A stretch of 64,000 nucleotides of DNA from Todiramphus chloris collaris (GCA_025345505.1 JANVCC010000030.1:14329065-14393064), one strand, 5' to 3'; counted from the stretch's first letter, positions 1-10,373 are shown. The notes: generated by a model not told the origin, from the letters alone. Translations and numbers: made by a program.

Positions 1-138
1 GTTGGGTTTTTTTTTTTTTTTCCCCCATTTTCTTATTTTCTTTTTATTTTTTATCCATTTTCTCTTTTCCAGGACTCTGGAGTGGTGGGTTCATTCTTTG
101 TAGCTGTTGTTGTTATTGTTGCAAAATAACCTGTAAGT
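1..138 (+). other. Pyrimidine tract and splice-like 60-base segment
   Basis: A long T/C-rich tract ends in an AG at 71-72, which looks like a strong 3' splice site. Sixty bases later (73-132) comes a donor-type GTAAGT at 133-138. Read from 73, one frame is open for 18 codons and ends in TAA at 127-129. Another frame stays open far to the right. I recognise no protein in any frame. The segment may be a small or terminal exon of a gene lying to the left, an lncRNA exon, or a chance pairing of two good splice motifs. Confidence 0.25.
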
Positions 139-149
139 CTGTAAATACT

Positions 150-640
150 CTGCTCGTATGGAACTGTCGGACTGCGCCGGGGATGCAAAACCGCGGTGGC
201 TTTTCTGGAGAGGGGTTTTATGGGGTTTTATTTCGGCACTTTTTGCCTCTTGCTGGGCAAAAAAAGGCCTTCGCTGCTGGGAAGTGCGGGGTGGGGGGGA
301 TTCTGCAAAGCCTTTGCAAGCCGGATGGGTTTTGCAGGGGGGTGCAGAGGGAGGGGACCAGTCACCCCCAGCCTTCTCCCGGTCCTGTATGGAGATGTAT
401 CGCCCTGTATGTAAATCCGTCGAGATTCTGCCTCTCTGTCCCCCAGCCTTGTGTATTTATTCCGAGCGGGCCTGCTGCGAGGGTTTGTCTTGGGGGCGGG
501 GGGGTGGGGGGGTTGGATCAGCGGATCGCAAGTCTCATTTTCCTTTCCCCGTCGTTTTTTTGGGCTGCAGGGTGCGGTGATGGGGAGCGGGGGGTGGCAC
601 GCTCCGGGCTGCTGTGGCATTCCCGGGCCCTTGCAATTAA
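150..640 (+). promoter_or_regulatory. CpG-island-like, G-skewed stretch
   Basis: CpG dinucleotides are dense here (roughly 25-30 by eye) in DNA that is clearly more than half G+C, while most of the window is CpG-depleted. The plus strand carries far more G than C, including G-runs at 292-299 and 492-512. G-skew next to a CpG island is typical of the transcribed side of an unmethylated promoter, so plus-strand transcription is the likelier direction. Open frames of up to 208 codons cross it, but their products are low-complexity and match no family I know. It is read as a promoter or first-intron CpG island, not as coding sequence. Confidence 0.45.
492..512 (+). other. G-quadruplex-prone run
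   Basis: Three blocks of 5, 7 and 7 G residues are separated by single bases. Each long block can supply two G-triplets, so the strand has a canonical four-tract quadruplex pattern. It lies inside the CpG-rich stretch. Confidence 0.5.
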
Positions 641-1005
641 TAGAAATTTGTTTATGAGAATAACCACCTCAGGTCACGATGCCCTCGATCCACTAAGGCA
701 GTTGCTCAAAGCTACTGGTTCAGCCACCACCGAGCCCCAGGGAGCGGCCACCTTGGATGCAGAGTCCCCGGGTGCCGCTTTTATTTTGATTTCTCGAATG
801 AGCTCTTGAACCCAAATGCTTTAAAGTAAGGAGAAGGGGGAAACAAGAAAAAAAAAAAAAAAACCATTAGGAAGAAAGACCTTCTGCTAATCCGACTCAT
901 TTTCTTGTTAAAAATAGCCCGGTGACAAGACAGGGATGGTACTCCCGAGACACTTGAGATGGTACAGATATGCTGGAGACGGCTTTCCTGTAGTTAAAAC
1001 GCAAT
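640..1005. other. Unique DNA with A-run, no gene seen
   Basis: A transition zone between two CpG-rich patches. AT-rich bases at about 629-665 (CAATTAATAGAAATTTG) look like homeodomain-type sites. A 17-18 base A run lies at about 846-863. No coding or repeat family is recognised. Confidence 0.4.
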
Positions 1006-1350
1006 ATGCGATATGGGAGCGTGGCAGCTCGAGCTGTGCCTCTGGTCCCGGCCCCGGGCAGGGAGGGGGGTCCCGGGTGTCTGCAAACTGCTGAAGAAGG
1101 AACGAACCCAGTAATACAAACTCAACTGTGGGATTTTTATGTTGAGATTTCTTTTCACAGCAATGAAATTACAAGGAAGAGGGTTGTTGGGAGGAGGCAG
1201 ATCTTTTCTGTTTGTCATTTTTCCGCAGCGTGTGACGCTTTCGCTTTAGCCGGAGCCCAGCGCCTGCGGGACGGGACGCTCGGGAACAGCGAGAGGGCTG
1301 CCGCTTGGGGTTCTTTCTTTCGGTGGAGACCAGAGGTCGAGCACGGCTTC
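1006..1350. promoter_or_regulatory. Second CpG-rich patch, left edge
   Basis: CpGs again cluster at 1010-1075 and especially at 1226-1345. A four-tract G motif (GGG CA GGG A GGGGGG TCCC GGG) sits at 1056-1077. With the patch at 150-640 this forms an interrupted CpG island of about 1.2 kb. It is probably part of the same promoter-proximal or first-intron region. No protein is recognised on either strand. Confidence 0.4.
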
Positions 1351-1359
1351 TGTTCAAGT

Positions 1360-2690
1360 AGCACTTTTACAGGGGAGATTTCTCACTCTGCCTGGCCACT
1401 GCCAAGCTGGGCTCGCATCAGAGTTTCCATTCTAACCCCCCTTGTTATGAGGATGTAGAGAGCAGCCTCCAGCATCCCGTTTGGGCTGGGAACTGGGCAG
1501 CCTGGGTGCCTTCACAGGGTTTTTGGCCTTTTTCCTCTGGTTATGTACCTTCCCTGCTTTCTGTCACCCGGGTCCTGGTTGCATCTCCCCAGGGGCTCCC
1601 ACCATCCACCTTTGCCTCCCATTGCTTTCTTCTGCCCCCCAAAAGCAGCAGCAGTCACTGCATTGCCTCAGTGGGGACTTTGGGATGCCAGGGATGGGGT
1701 CATTACCCCAGGACCCCTCTCCCCTATCTGCCAGAAGGGTCTGAGCACAGTGAGGCCTTGTCACCCTCTTCCCTTGTCTGTCCCATCTGGGTCCCAGCTC
1801 TGGGGAACAGCTTGGCAGCTGGTGGAGGTGGCGGTGGCTGCCAGGCGGGCAGGGCAGCGATGCCCCAGCAGAGTGGTCTCCTTTGCTGGTTGACAGCATG
1901 CAGCTTCAGTTTTGGGGGGAAGATGTCCCCATGGTGGGGAGGGTTGGAGGATGGAGGCACTGGAGGCCACCAGCAACCCCCATGTCGGTTGCAGGATGCT
2001 CGCCACTGGCCTCGTGGTGGCTCCCGCATACCCATAAGGTGCCTGTGCCACACGTGGAGGGGCGGCAGCTCGGATCCACTGTGGGGGGCTGTAGTAACCC
2101 TGCTGTAGGGGGACAGTCCCACACATCCCACTCTTGAAAACACCCAACACCCCCTGGCCCTGCACGGAGCCCCTCATCCAGGCAGGGTTTTGAACCCTGA
2201 TGTGTCACCCTACAAAGGGATGGCAATGCCAGGACGTGGGCAATGCTGCTGAAAAATGGCCCCTTTGGACTTGACAGGGACGTTTCTGGGCACACAGGAG
2301 CAGCTCTGAGGAGTGGGAGTGGAGACTGGAGCAGTGCTGGACATTGCTACAGCTGCCTCAACACCTCCTCATGGGGTGTCCTGCTCCAGTTTCTCCATTT
2401 GTGTCCCCCCTGGCAAAGCTCCTCAGAGGGAAAGCAGCCCCTCTGCCTGTGTCTCGATGTGAGGGACACAAAGCGGTGTAAAATTATTGAGCACTCCGAG
2501 AGCCACGGTTTGATTTTGAAGGCCCATCGAGCTGGAGAGGCTGCTCGATGGTGATGGGAGCCCACCAGGGTTTGAATTGTCTCCCCCCAGGGGACACAGA
2601 GTGGTTTTTTAAGCAGTGTTGAGGCCAGTGCGTATTTTTCCCAGGTGAACTGCACCTCTGGAAAGAAATGCTTCATCTTTTACAAAATAC
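1360..2690. other. GC-rich unique DNA, no gene recognised
   Basis: High G+C but few CpGs, so it is not an island. A 200-codon frame (+, 1506-2108) and several frames of 110-140 codons cross one another on both strands, as expected where stop codons are rare. None has a recognisable domain, signal peptide or repeat, and no flanking splice pattern supports them. Confidence 0.4.
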
Positions 2691-3880
2691 TACTTCAATA
2701 AACAGTGCCCCACTATAATTTTTGCTTTTGAAATTAACTCCTTCAGGCCATGAGGCTTACCCATGCCCACACAAAATAGCTGCCAGGACTTTTAAAAGAA
2801 AAAGAGAAATATGTCTGGGAGAGAAAAGTTTAGCCTGACAGATGAGAACCCATAAATCTCTCCCCTTCTCTGTGCCAGTTGAGGATGGGTTGCAGGAGCA
2901 GCCAGCCCGTTTCAGAGCCGGGTGCCACTGTACCAATATTAGTTAAAAGGAGTTTTGTGCATATTAATGTGTGTGCACCGAGGCCAGACTGCGTGCTGCA
3001 TGGGGACAGCCTATTCCCTGCCTGAATTGAACTATCTTGTTTTCTAATCTAACCTACTTTTTTTCTTTCATTTTTCTTTTTTTTTTTTTTTTTCCTTTTC
3101 TCTCTCTCAGAAGTCGGTGCTTTGCAGGAACCTGTTCTCAGTGCAATCTCAGAGCTTTTTGTGGGTGTCTGATTTCTGTAACACGTTTTGGTTTCCAGTA
3201 TGAATGTAACGTACAAAGAATATCATGACGCTGCTCTAGGTGTACATGATCTTATCTACCTGACATTTAGAGTTTTTTTAACCGTCCAATTCACCCGATT
3301 TGCATAAAACTCACATGATTTTTCTTTTTTTCCTCCTTTTTTTTCATGCATGACCATAACAAACTACTCAGGTTTACCAGCCTCTTTTCTGCCTGTCAGC
3401 ATGAACTCGGGACCTGTCTCTCTCCCCCTTCTTCCTTCCTGGTGGAGGTTGGGGATGTTAAAGGTAGCACTTGGAGGGGACTGATCCCGGACAGCCACTG
3501 AAATCCTTCATAAACAAATATGTTCCATGAAAACAAAGCAGCTGAGTGTGCATCCCATCCGGTTCTTGTTAATTTAAATAGACAAGACTTCTTTATATTG
3601 ATAAGGAAACTCCCCGGAACAGCCCCCTGGATCCCCGAAGGCTCCCCCTGCCGTGGCCGTCCTCATTACAAAACAAGGCCGCAATTAAAATAAACTCCAA
3701 GAGCTAAACAAACTGCTGCCTCTCACTGGTCATGTGTTAGCTTTAGCCTTTAACGCTGAACAAAATGTTTTCCTGGGTATCGGAAGAGGCATGGGCTCTG
3801 GCTGGGAGGAGAAGAGGGAGCAGCAGCCGGGCGTGTGGAAACAGCAGGGAGTGGAGTGCTGCAATGCTCATTGGGGCTCA
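2690..3880. promoter_or_regulatory. Candidate conserved non-coding block
   Basis: Composition changes from GC-rich spacer to mixed AT-rich DNA dense in factor-like words: GTGCATATTAATG near 2957, a perfect POU octamer ATTTGCAT at 3298-3305, and TTAATTTAAATAG near 3570. A T run at 3077-3093 followed by CTCTCTCAG (AG at 3109-3110) forms a good-looking 3' splice site, but no frame after it is recognisable. The call rests on the look of the sequence only. An alignment to other amniotes would decide it. Confidence 0.3.
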
Positions 3881-3892
3881 TTTTTCTTACTT

Positions 3893-4020
3893 TCTTTTAT
3901 TTTCTTTTTTTTTTTTTTTTTCTTTTTTTTGTTTTTTTTGGGTTGGTTTTTGTTGTAGGGTGGGTTTTTTTGGGTTTTTTTTTTTCGTGTGTGTGTTGTT
4001 TGTTTGGGTTTTTTCTTTAA
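3893..4020. repeat. T-rich / TG low-complexity tract
   Basis: Long T runs broken by single C or G bases, changing to GGTTTTT-type and TGTGTG words. The apparent phenylalanine-rich open frames on the plus strand are products of this low complexity. Confidence 0.75.
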
Positions 4021-4029
4021 TTGGAGTGT

Positions 4030-5220
4030 TTGTGATCTAGCTTGGTCCTTACTGTGAGAGAAAGGGCTGTAAGTGGAAAAACTTGAATGTCATGATAGAG
4101 CTTGGCTGTTCCAGCATGTCCTGAGCACACCTGACTGTACCTCACCCTTGCCCAGCCCAGGTCCCAGTCAGCCCACTGACCACTTGCCAATCTGCAAGCC
4201 CCTGGCCCAGTTTATGTTGCTTTCATCATGCCTCATGCAGAGGCTTTAGATGTCCGTAGGTACCACTCGGCGTCTGCTGGCATCTGGAACTGGACTGGTA
4301 TGGTGGTGGGGGGCACAGGGCACCCTGGAGGACAGGACCAGAGGGGTGGAGAGACAGATGTAGGGAGGGAGGAGTGCCCAAAGGGTGTACACCTTTCTGG
4401 CCAGCAATGCCTCCATACAACACCATAGCTCCTCACACCACCTGAGAGCACTTTGTCACCTCTGTGCCATGTGCAGGCACCTTATTTGGGGTAACAAATT
4501 GCACTTGGACCAGTACCCCACAAGAAGAACCACTCCAGTGATGGAGGGCTGTGCATCCATACCACATTCAGATGCAAACTCAGGATAATATTCCTGCAGA
4601 ATTGCCCAAATAACTGGCATATCTGCTCGGCTCTCGCTGCCAGGAGACAGTGCAGGCTTGCCTGTCAGAAATGACTTTCCTCCCACATAGGCAAAGGAGT
4701 GAGATATCTGCCTGTCTGCCTGCCGAATTCCCAAACGCCGCCTGTGAGTAAACATCAGTTACCAGGAGGTGTGTAAGGATCGTCCCTGTCCCACTAAGCA
4801 CCACCAGCTTTGTGCCATCTCTGCCCCCTCCATTCTGTGCCATCCCTGCCCCATCTTTGATTGAAAAGAGACACTTCATCCAGAGGTTTTCCAGCCACAG
4901 ATAATTCCCTCCAACCCATCCCCAGTCCCACTCAGTTATTAACCAATTATGGACCAAAGCCTGGCAGTGCCTCAGTAGGGAGGTGCCAGGCAAAGGAGCC
5001 TCCTGGCCCAGCATGTGGTGGGGTATCATTTGCCCAGCCAGCATCCCCAGCCCACTCCATTGCTTGTCCCCAGATCTTGTCGTCCTGGTACTACAAAAGC
5101 GTGTGACCTGTGGAAGCTGAAAATCCCTGGCCTGTGGCTGAGTGGCACCACTGACCTCTTTCCTTTTCAGCAGATCTGTCAACTTTCAGATGTCAAGATT
5201 AAAAAAAAACCTCACTAACC
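4030..5220. other. Unique spacer with long minus-strand frame
   Basis: Moderately GC-rich unique DNA. A 200-codon frame runs on the minus strand (5182-4580). Its translation shows no domain, no hydrophobic pattern and no flanking splice motifs, so I leave it uncalled. At about 5117-5160 the words GAAAATCCCTGGCC and GGCACCACTGACCTC faintly resemble an old palindromic MITE whose consensus I recall as GAAATCCTGGCCCC with a GACTTC centre. That resemblance is weak. Confidence 0.35.
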
Positions 5221-6900
5221 CCTACAGATACTTTCCTGATAAGGAGTTCTGCTGAGGTAGTTCAAACCTAAAGCAGAAGTGGTTACTTTGTTGGGAAACA
5301 AAAATAAAAAGAATAAGTGCAGTGCTTGCTGTGGATGGTTAATAGTATTATTTATTACTCTCATACTCATGTCTCAGAGAATCTTGCAGATGCCTGATAT
5401 TAAAAAGCAGAAGAGAGCCTAAGAAGAAGGACGATGCCTCAAAGTTTTATGGGCACAAGCACACTGAAATTAAAAGAGAGATTTGCATCGATCCTGCTAA
5501 TTTTGAAACAGGCCTCTAAAGTTTCAGGCTAAGTCATCCAGCTTTGGGTTTTTTTGTTTGTTGTTTTTTTTTATAAACTCCTCGGACATCTCAGCCAGTG
5601 GAGTACTACGTGAATTTCAATTTCTTTGTTCAAATAAAACATCAATGTAATTTTTATATTCTTTGAAATGATCTGTACAGTTTTGTTCATGGAAACCCTT
5701 TGATTTAGACTTAAAGGATTTAGTGACTGGATGAGAAGGTATCTGGAAGTAATGGTGAAAATGGTAATTATTTGTTTTACTGCCTCCTGAAATGCTTTTA
5801 TTTCTTTGTACTATCTCTAAAAGCATGTCTGGCAATAACAAGACGTCTCTGAAAAGAATTCAATTAAATGTATTGCCAACAGAATATTTTATAATTTTTT
5901 ATACCAGTAGTTAGAGTGTTAAATAATATATTAGTAGATTTATAGACTACATTTAGGTACAACTATGAATAGCTACAGTAAAAACCCAGAATATTCATGT
6001 AAAAAGGGAGGAGGGGAAGTTTGGTTTCTGGGTTTTAAGGTTTTTTTTTTTGTGCTTATTTGAGTTTCAGTTTTAGGACTTGAAAAGAATTAGATTTTCT
6101 CGTCTTTTTCTGTTATTCTCAAATGATAAGAATAATTCATCTATTTTTTGAGACAAAAATTCCCGTGGGATTTCTCCTTGTTTTAAATAATTAAATATTA
6201 AAGGACTAAGAAAGAAGGAGGCAGATTCTACGATACGGACATGAATCAAATGGGATATTTATTTGCATAGGTACACGGCAAATAGGGAAGGATCAATCCC
6301 AAAACTGTATGAAATTGCCAGTTACTCCATTACAGTGTTACAAATAGATTATTACCCAAAAGAACGTAACTCTTAATGTCCTAAAAATAATTTAACTCTA
6401 GGATTATTTTTATTTAATCTAGTAAATGAGAAATATATTTTTAATTCCTATAAAGCAGAAATAAAATTTGTCCCAGGAGCTGGAAAATAAACCTAACTGT
6501 TCCCACCCTCTATTCCCTTATTTTTATGGGCATTCCTTCCCCCACCCCCTCTGCTCTTTGCTTTTTTTTTTTTTCTTTCTGAAGTCTCATCGACTCTTCT
6601 GGATTTTGCAATTTATTTCTCCTTCTTTTTCCCCTCAAGAAAAACAGTTTTCATCAGAAAACACGATACTTTTTTCCTTCCGAGCCTCCCTGCAAATTGC
6701 CTCGCTCTCTTCCAGACAAGTTTCTAGGATCAACAAGTTAACCTTCAGAGAGATTACAAAGGTACAAGTGGGCTGCTTAAGAGGTGAATCATTAAACATA
6801 AGGTGAAGTGTACGACTGCAAAAGGTTTCAATTAAAGTGACAGTTCAGGCAGCCTTTGCCTGCCCGGAAAATGTATGATTTTATTGTCAGTGCCACCTTG
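5220..6900. promoter_or_regulatory. AT-rich cluster, candidate conserved enhancers
   Basis: About 1.7 kb of AT-rich DNA with little simple repeat content, rich in words of the kind seen in deeply conserved developmental enhancers. Sub-blocks are about 5590-6010, 6180-6480 and 6640-6900. A perfect octamer ATTTGCAT lies at 6261-6268. TTCAATTAAAGTGACAG lies near 6828. No open frame of note is present. A T run lies near 6562-6573. No family is claimed, and conservation has to be tested by alignment. Confidence 0.35.
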
Positions 6901-7825
6901 GGAGCTTCGTCCATCCTGGGCAGGGAGGGCTGGTTCCCCCCGGCCGTGTTCTGCATCGCCAGGACTGCTGCTGCTGCTGCTGTGGTTCTCGCTCCTGCAA
7001 ACGACTCCGACGGTTTCAGCGTGATAAATTCAACTGTGACAGCATTAAATATGGGAAAGGAGCCAGATCTCCTTTCTGTCCCACCCAGGCTGGAATGAAG
7101 GAGTTTGCCTCAAACCTGCCTTCCCGGAGGATTCACCCAACGGTCCTCATTACCCCGGCCTGAGGGAGAGCAGGATCAGGCCCACAACTTTCCCCAGTAC
7201 TTCCCTGAATCCCACTTGTTTCTAATTATAATTTTTTTTAAAGTAGTTTTGTTTTAATATAACAGCATATTTAATAAGCAGCCCTGGGTTAGAGGGAGGA
7301 ATATGAGGTCCTTGCTGAGTGGTGGAAATCCTGCACTCGTGCTGCCTTGTCCCTGCGTCCCCGCAGCTGCTCCGTGCGGGGCTGGCACGTTGGCACCTCT
7401 GGGCCCCTTGGCAATTTCCCATGGGTGTCCAGGGACCGTCTGCTCCAAGGCAGAGCCTACATATCTCTGCACGGAGGGCAATGCCTGGACACAGACAGCT
7501 GCTGCGGCTCTGCCTGCCCTGCACGGAGCTCCTGCATGCTTGGGAATGGTACGTGCAACCCTGGGCTTGGTTTTCCTGGCTTTGGGGAATACAGGCAGCA
7601 CGGTGGTGAGGCAGGAGGTAGAGGGGGCTCAGGTCAGCTGTTCCCCTGACCTGGAACAATTTTATGACATTTTTCTGTCACTTCCCTGGTTTCAATTTTA
7701 AGTATTTCTGGGTTTTAGATTTCACTCCAACACGTTCCTGTATGGCAGCCCTGGGTGTGGATGAGCACAAGGATGCTCCAGCGATTGGGTTAATTCCCTC
7801 CTGCTAATTCCTTACATAATCATGT
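6900..7825. other. GC-rich spacer, no gene recognised
   Basis: Unique DNA with overlapping frames on both strands (up to 145 codons), none recognisable. It contains a (CTG)6 tract. A 14-base word GCAGGATCAGGCCC near 7170 resembles the end of some old archosaur/turtle MITEs, but nothing else around it does. Confidence 0.35.
6965..6982. repeat. (CTG)6 trinucleotide repeat
   Basis: Six perfect CTG units in GC-rich DNA next to the AT-rich candidate enhancer block. Confidence 0.8.
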
Positions 7826-7827
7826 GG

Positions 7828-7892
7828 GCTCAGATCCTCAAAAGTATTTGTGTGCCTGCCTCCCTTGGAAATCAGGGAGTTTAATTGTCTGC
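7828..7892. mobile_element. Eroded palindromic MITE relic (type A)
   Basis: The left arm CAGATCCTCAAAAGTATTT (7831-7849), then a G/C-rich middle with inverted CTCCC (7860-7864) and GGGAG (7875-7879), then a degraded right arm. From memory this matches a palindromic non-autonomous DNA transposon family of turtles, crocodilians and birds. Its arms read CAGATCCTCAAAGGTATTT and its centre is CCATTG...CAATGG. I do not assign a family name. The copy is heavily diverged and so ancient. Confidence 0.5.
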
Positions 7893-8490
7893 TAGAATTA
7901 TTGTGTTTTGTTTTGAAAGCAGAGCAGGAAATAACAAACTTGGGTTTTATGAGATTTGTTTGCCTCTCTGTGGTCACAGAGCATTTTATCTACCTTTGCA
8001 AATAAATTCACAGTTAAATAGGGTAGTGCCCAGACTACAGATGGGTTTTTAGACTGTGACCAGAGGGAGCTGGGTCTTGGCCTGTTGGTGCTTCTGGTCC
8101 CAGATGGTAAAATGTGTATAGGGCAATGACAGAGTCTCACGAAGATGCTGGAGGGGAGAAGCCATTAAAGACTTTGAGATGCTGAGATAGGGGGATAATA
8201 GAGATCCCGTCAGTGAGAGATGCCATCTATTACAGATAACTATTGCACAGCTCACTGCATTTCCCTCTCTGGAAATGGCTCCTTTCTTAGTTTCATTTTT
8301 GGCTATGTGACCCAAAAGAATTCTTCTCACTCCTTGGCGTTTGTCCCCTTCAGATATTTCACGCAATACGGAAGGAGGAGGAATCAAAATACCATGACAT
8401 TGAAGTTTATTGCCGATTCTGCTCACGTCGGTTGAAATCAGTCACTAAAACCTCAGCCTGCAGGACCCCGTGCTCTGTATTTTTCTTCTC
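7893..8490. other. Unique DNA, no gene seen
   Basis: Mixed composition. A 125-codon minus frame (8426-8049) has no recognisable features. No repeats are recognised. Confidence 0.35.
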
Positions 8491-8493
8491 TAG

Positions 8494-8518
8494 GTAATCA
8501 TGATGGCAGCAGGGGGAG
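8494..8518 (+). other. Splice-bounded microexon-like segment
   Basis: A pyrimidine tract (TTTTTCTTCTCTAG, AG at 8492-8493) is followed after 25 bases by a strong donor, GAG|GTAAGT (GT at 8519-8520). The 25-base segment contains two in-frame ATGs. Both sites fit vertebrate splice consensus, but no other exon of a gene can be seen, so this may be coincidence. Confidence 0.2.
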
Positions 8519-8539
8519 GTAAGTAGAAGGGAAAAGGAC

Positions 8540-8960
8540 TGATTTTATTAGGTGTTAGAAGAGCTTATTAGAAAACAGGGGGGAAAAAAAAGCAATAAAA
8601 TTATAAAGACGGGAATTAAAACAAGAGATGAAATCCGGTCCCTGCTGGCTGCCAGGGGACACTTCTCTCCTCACACACCCTTTCGCAGCTTGGAAGATGC
8701 CCAGGCATTGATAAACATTTTACAAAAGCCCGACTCCACAGCAGCAAACTGTGGTGAATACCAGGAGAAAAAATACTCGGGTGCCAGGATCAGCCCGGCA
8801 GCTTCAGAGGCAGCGTTTAACCTGCTGCCTTGCGGCCCGTGGGCCCTGTTTGGGTTTGTTGTCAGCGAGCAATTTGGATCTGCAGTATACCTGGGTTATA
8901 TTTAGGTCAATTAAATTAATTGCTGGAACAGACAACCCTTTTTAGACCCAAGGCACTTTC
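8540..8960. promoter_or_regulatory. Candidate conserved non-coding element
   Basis: Mixed AT-rich block ending in a perfect 15-base odd palindrome at 8908-8922 (CAATTAAATTAATTG), which presents two homeodomain-type cores in opposite orientation. No coding signal is seen. The words GATGAAATCCGGTCC (8627) and CCAGGATCAGCCC (8784) faintly recall old MITE ends. Confidence 0.3.
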
Positions 8961-9102
8961 TGCCCCCCTTCTCGATCCTGTAGGGCTGATGTAGTGATTC
9001 TGGGGCTTTGGTTTGGCAGTCAGAGGGTGTATGTATTTTATGTAAGAAACAGCAGCAGAGATGGATGCTGCTAGACAAATATTTGGTTAATTTTTGTAAT
9101 TA

Positions 9103-9250
9103 TTAGTAATAACAATACTCTGCTCTCTCAAGCACCTTTCATCTCCGAGCGTTTTCAGAATGTGAGTAAAGCCAAGCCACGCAACTCCACTCTAGGGGCT
9201 GTAATTAGCTTTAGCTCCACGTTGTAGATGAGGAAAGTGAGGCAGAAGGA
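9103..9250 (+). mobile_element. Ancient CR1/L3- or MIR-like 3' tail relic
   Basis: Starts with an AGTAATAACAATA-type stretch, then AAGCACCTTTCATCTCCGAG (9131-9150), then GTAGATGAGGAAAGTGAGGC (9224-9243). The last word closely matches the CAGATGAGGAAACTGAGGC signature. I remember that signature from the tails of L3/CR1-related LINEs and MIR-type SINEs of amniotes. Order and orientation agree with those families. The relic is diverged and has no coding capacity. Confidence 0.5.
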
Positions 9251-10373
9251 GGCAGGAGGACTGGCGGTGCAAGAGTGCTGGGGAGAGGTGCCCTGAGCAA
9301 CAGCCAGCAAGGCCCGACTGAAGCAAAGCTCCAGTCACTACTGGAGGACCTGTCCTGCAAGGCAGTCTTATCTCATAATGCTGTGCTGATATTTGAGCCA
9401 GATCCTGAGCCGGGAGCCTGAACTCTTCCTCCTGGTAGCTTCAAACATGCCCTGTCCAGGAGGGTATCCCTTGGCCACTAGCACATGTCATCTCCCCGCA
9501 GTATGAGAAATGATTGGACAAGACTGTTTTATGTGATTCTCCTTTCCCAGCCCTCCTCGTGCCTTAGCTCCACATGCCAGAATCCCACAGGATGACCATC
9601 TTTCTGCAGTGACCAAGGACAGGAGGGACCTGGTGGGCTTTGAAGCCTGCTTCCCACAACCCTGAGCCACCATATCCTCCTTGGCAGCTACAAATTCACC
9701 GAGTTGGCTTTTTGTCTCTGTCTACCTATTGCAGGACCTCTTTCCCCAAGTGGTTAGGGTGCTTTTTTTAATTTCCACCCTATGTTTCTTCATAGACTGT
9801 TGATCCCCCACCATGCTTAGGCCAGCTCTGTAGCAGCTTTGCCCTCCTGTTCCTTTATGCTCTAGATCTCCTGGACTTCTGTGTCCAGGACATGTTTGTC
9901 TTGCTTTGAAACAGGTAGAAGACCCAAGAATTAGGGATTCTGCCTTAGGAAATTCATCAATTCTTTTCAAAGTGATTTAATAGATCTCTGATGATTTCTG
10001 ACTACTCCCTGCCCCTCTTTTAGGCCCTGGAGCAGAGGTAGAAGAATGCACCACATGTCCTTCAACTTGGCCACCTGGCATCCTGCCCCAAGCCCTTATC
10101 ACCACCTCCTTCTGCAGTTAGTATGAGAGACTTTGGTTCGTCACCCTTGTTGGATGCAGCTGTGGTGGCTTAGAAGGTTGTCATTCCACACTGTGACTCA
10201 TAGATGTATGTGGAAGACATAGATGTCTCAGGATAGAACACTGAGATTTCAGGACATGGCTAAGGTGATTCGTGTGGGCTCTTTCCATCTTCACCTTCCT
10301 TTAGTAGGGTCATGTCATGATAGCCAGCATCTAGGCCTAAAACTGTGATGGGTAAGTTTGAGATTTAAATTTG
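9251..10373. other. Unique DNA, no gene recognised
   Basis: No recognisable coding sequence. GAGCCAGATCCTGAGC near 9392 resembles the arm of an old palindromic MITE, but the partner arm is not visible. Confidence 0.35.

Noticed and set aside
183..809. 208-codon open frame on the plus strand
   Set aside because: Lies in a GC-rich, G-skewed CpG-island-like stretch where stops are rare. Composition is low-complexity, no domain is recognised and competing frames exist on both strands.
1506..2108. 200-codon open frame on the plus strand
   Set aside because: Overlaps several other open frames on both strands in GC-rich DNA. No recognisable motif or splice context.
3037..3228. Open frame following the T-run splice acceptor at 3110
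   Set aside because: The hydrophobic N-terminal part is just the translated T tract. The rest is not recognisable and no donor follows.
4580..5182. 200-codon open frame on the minus strand
   Set aside because: No domain, no start context, no flanking splice sites. Consistent with chance in stop-poor sequence.
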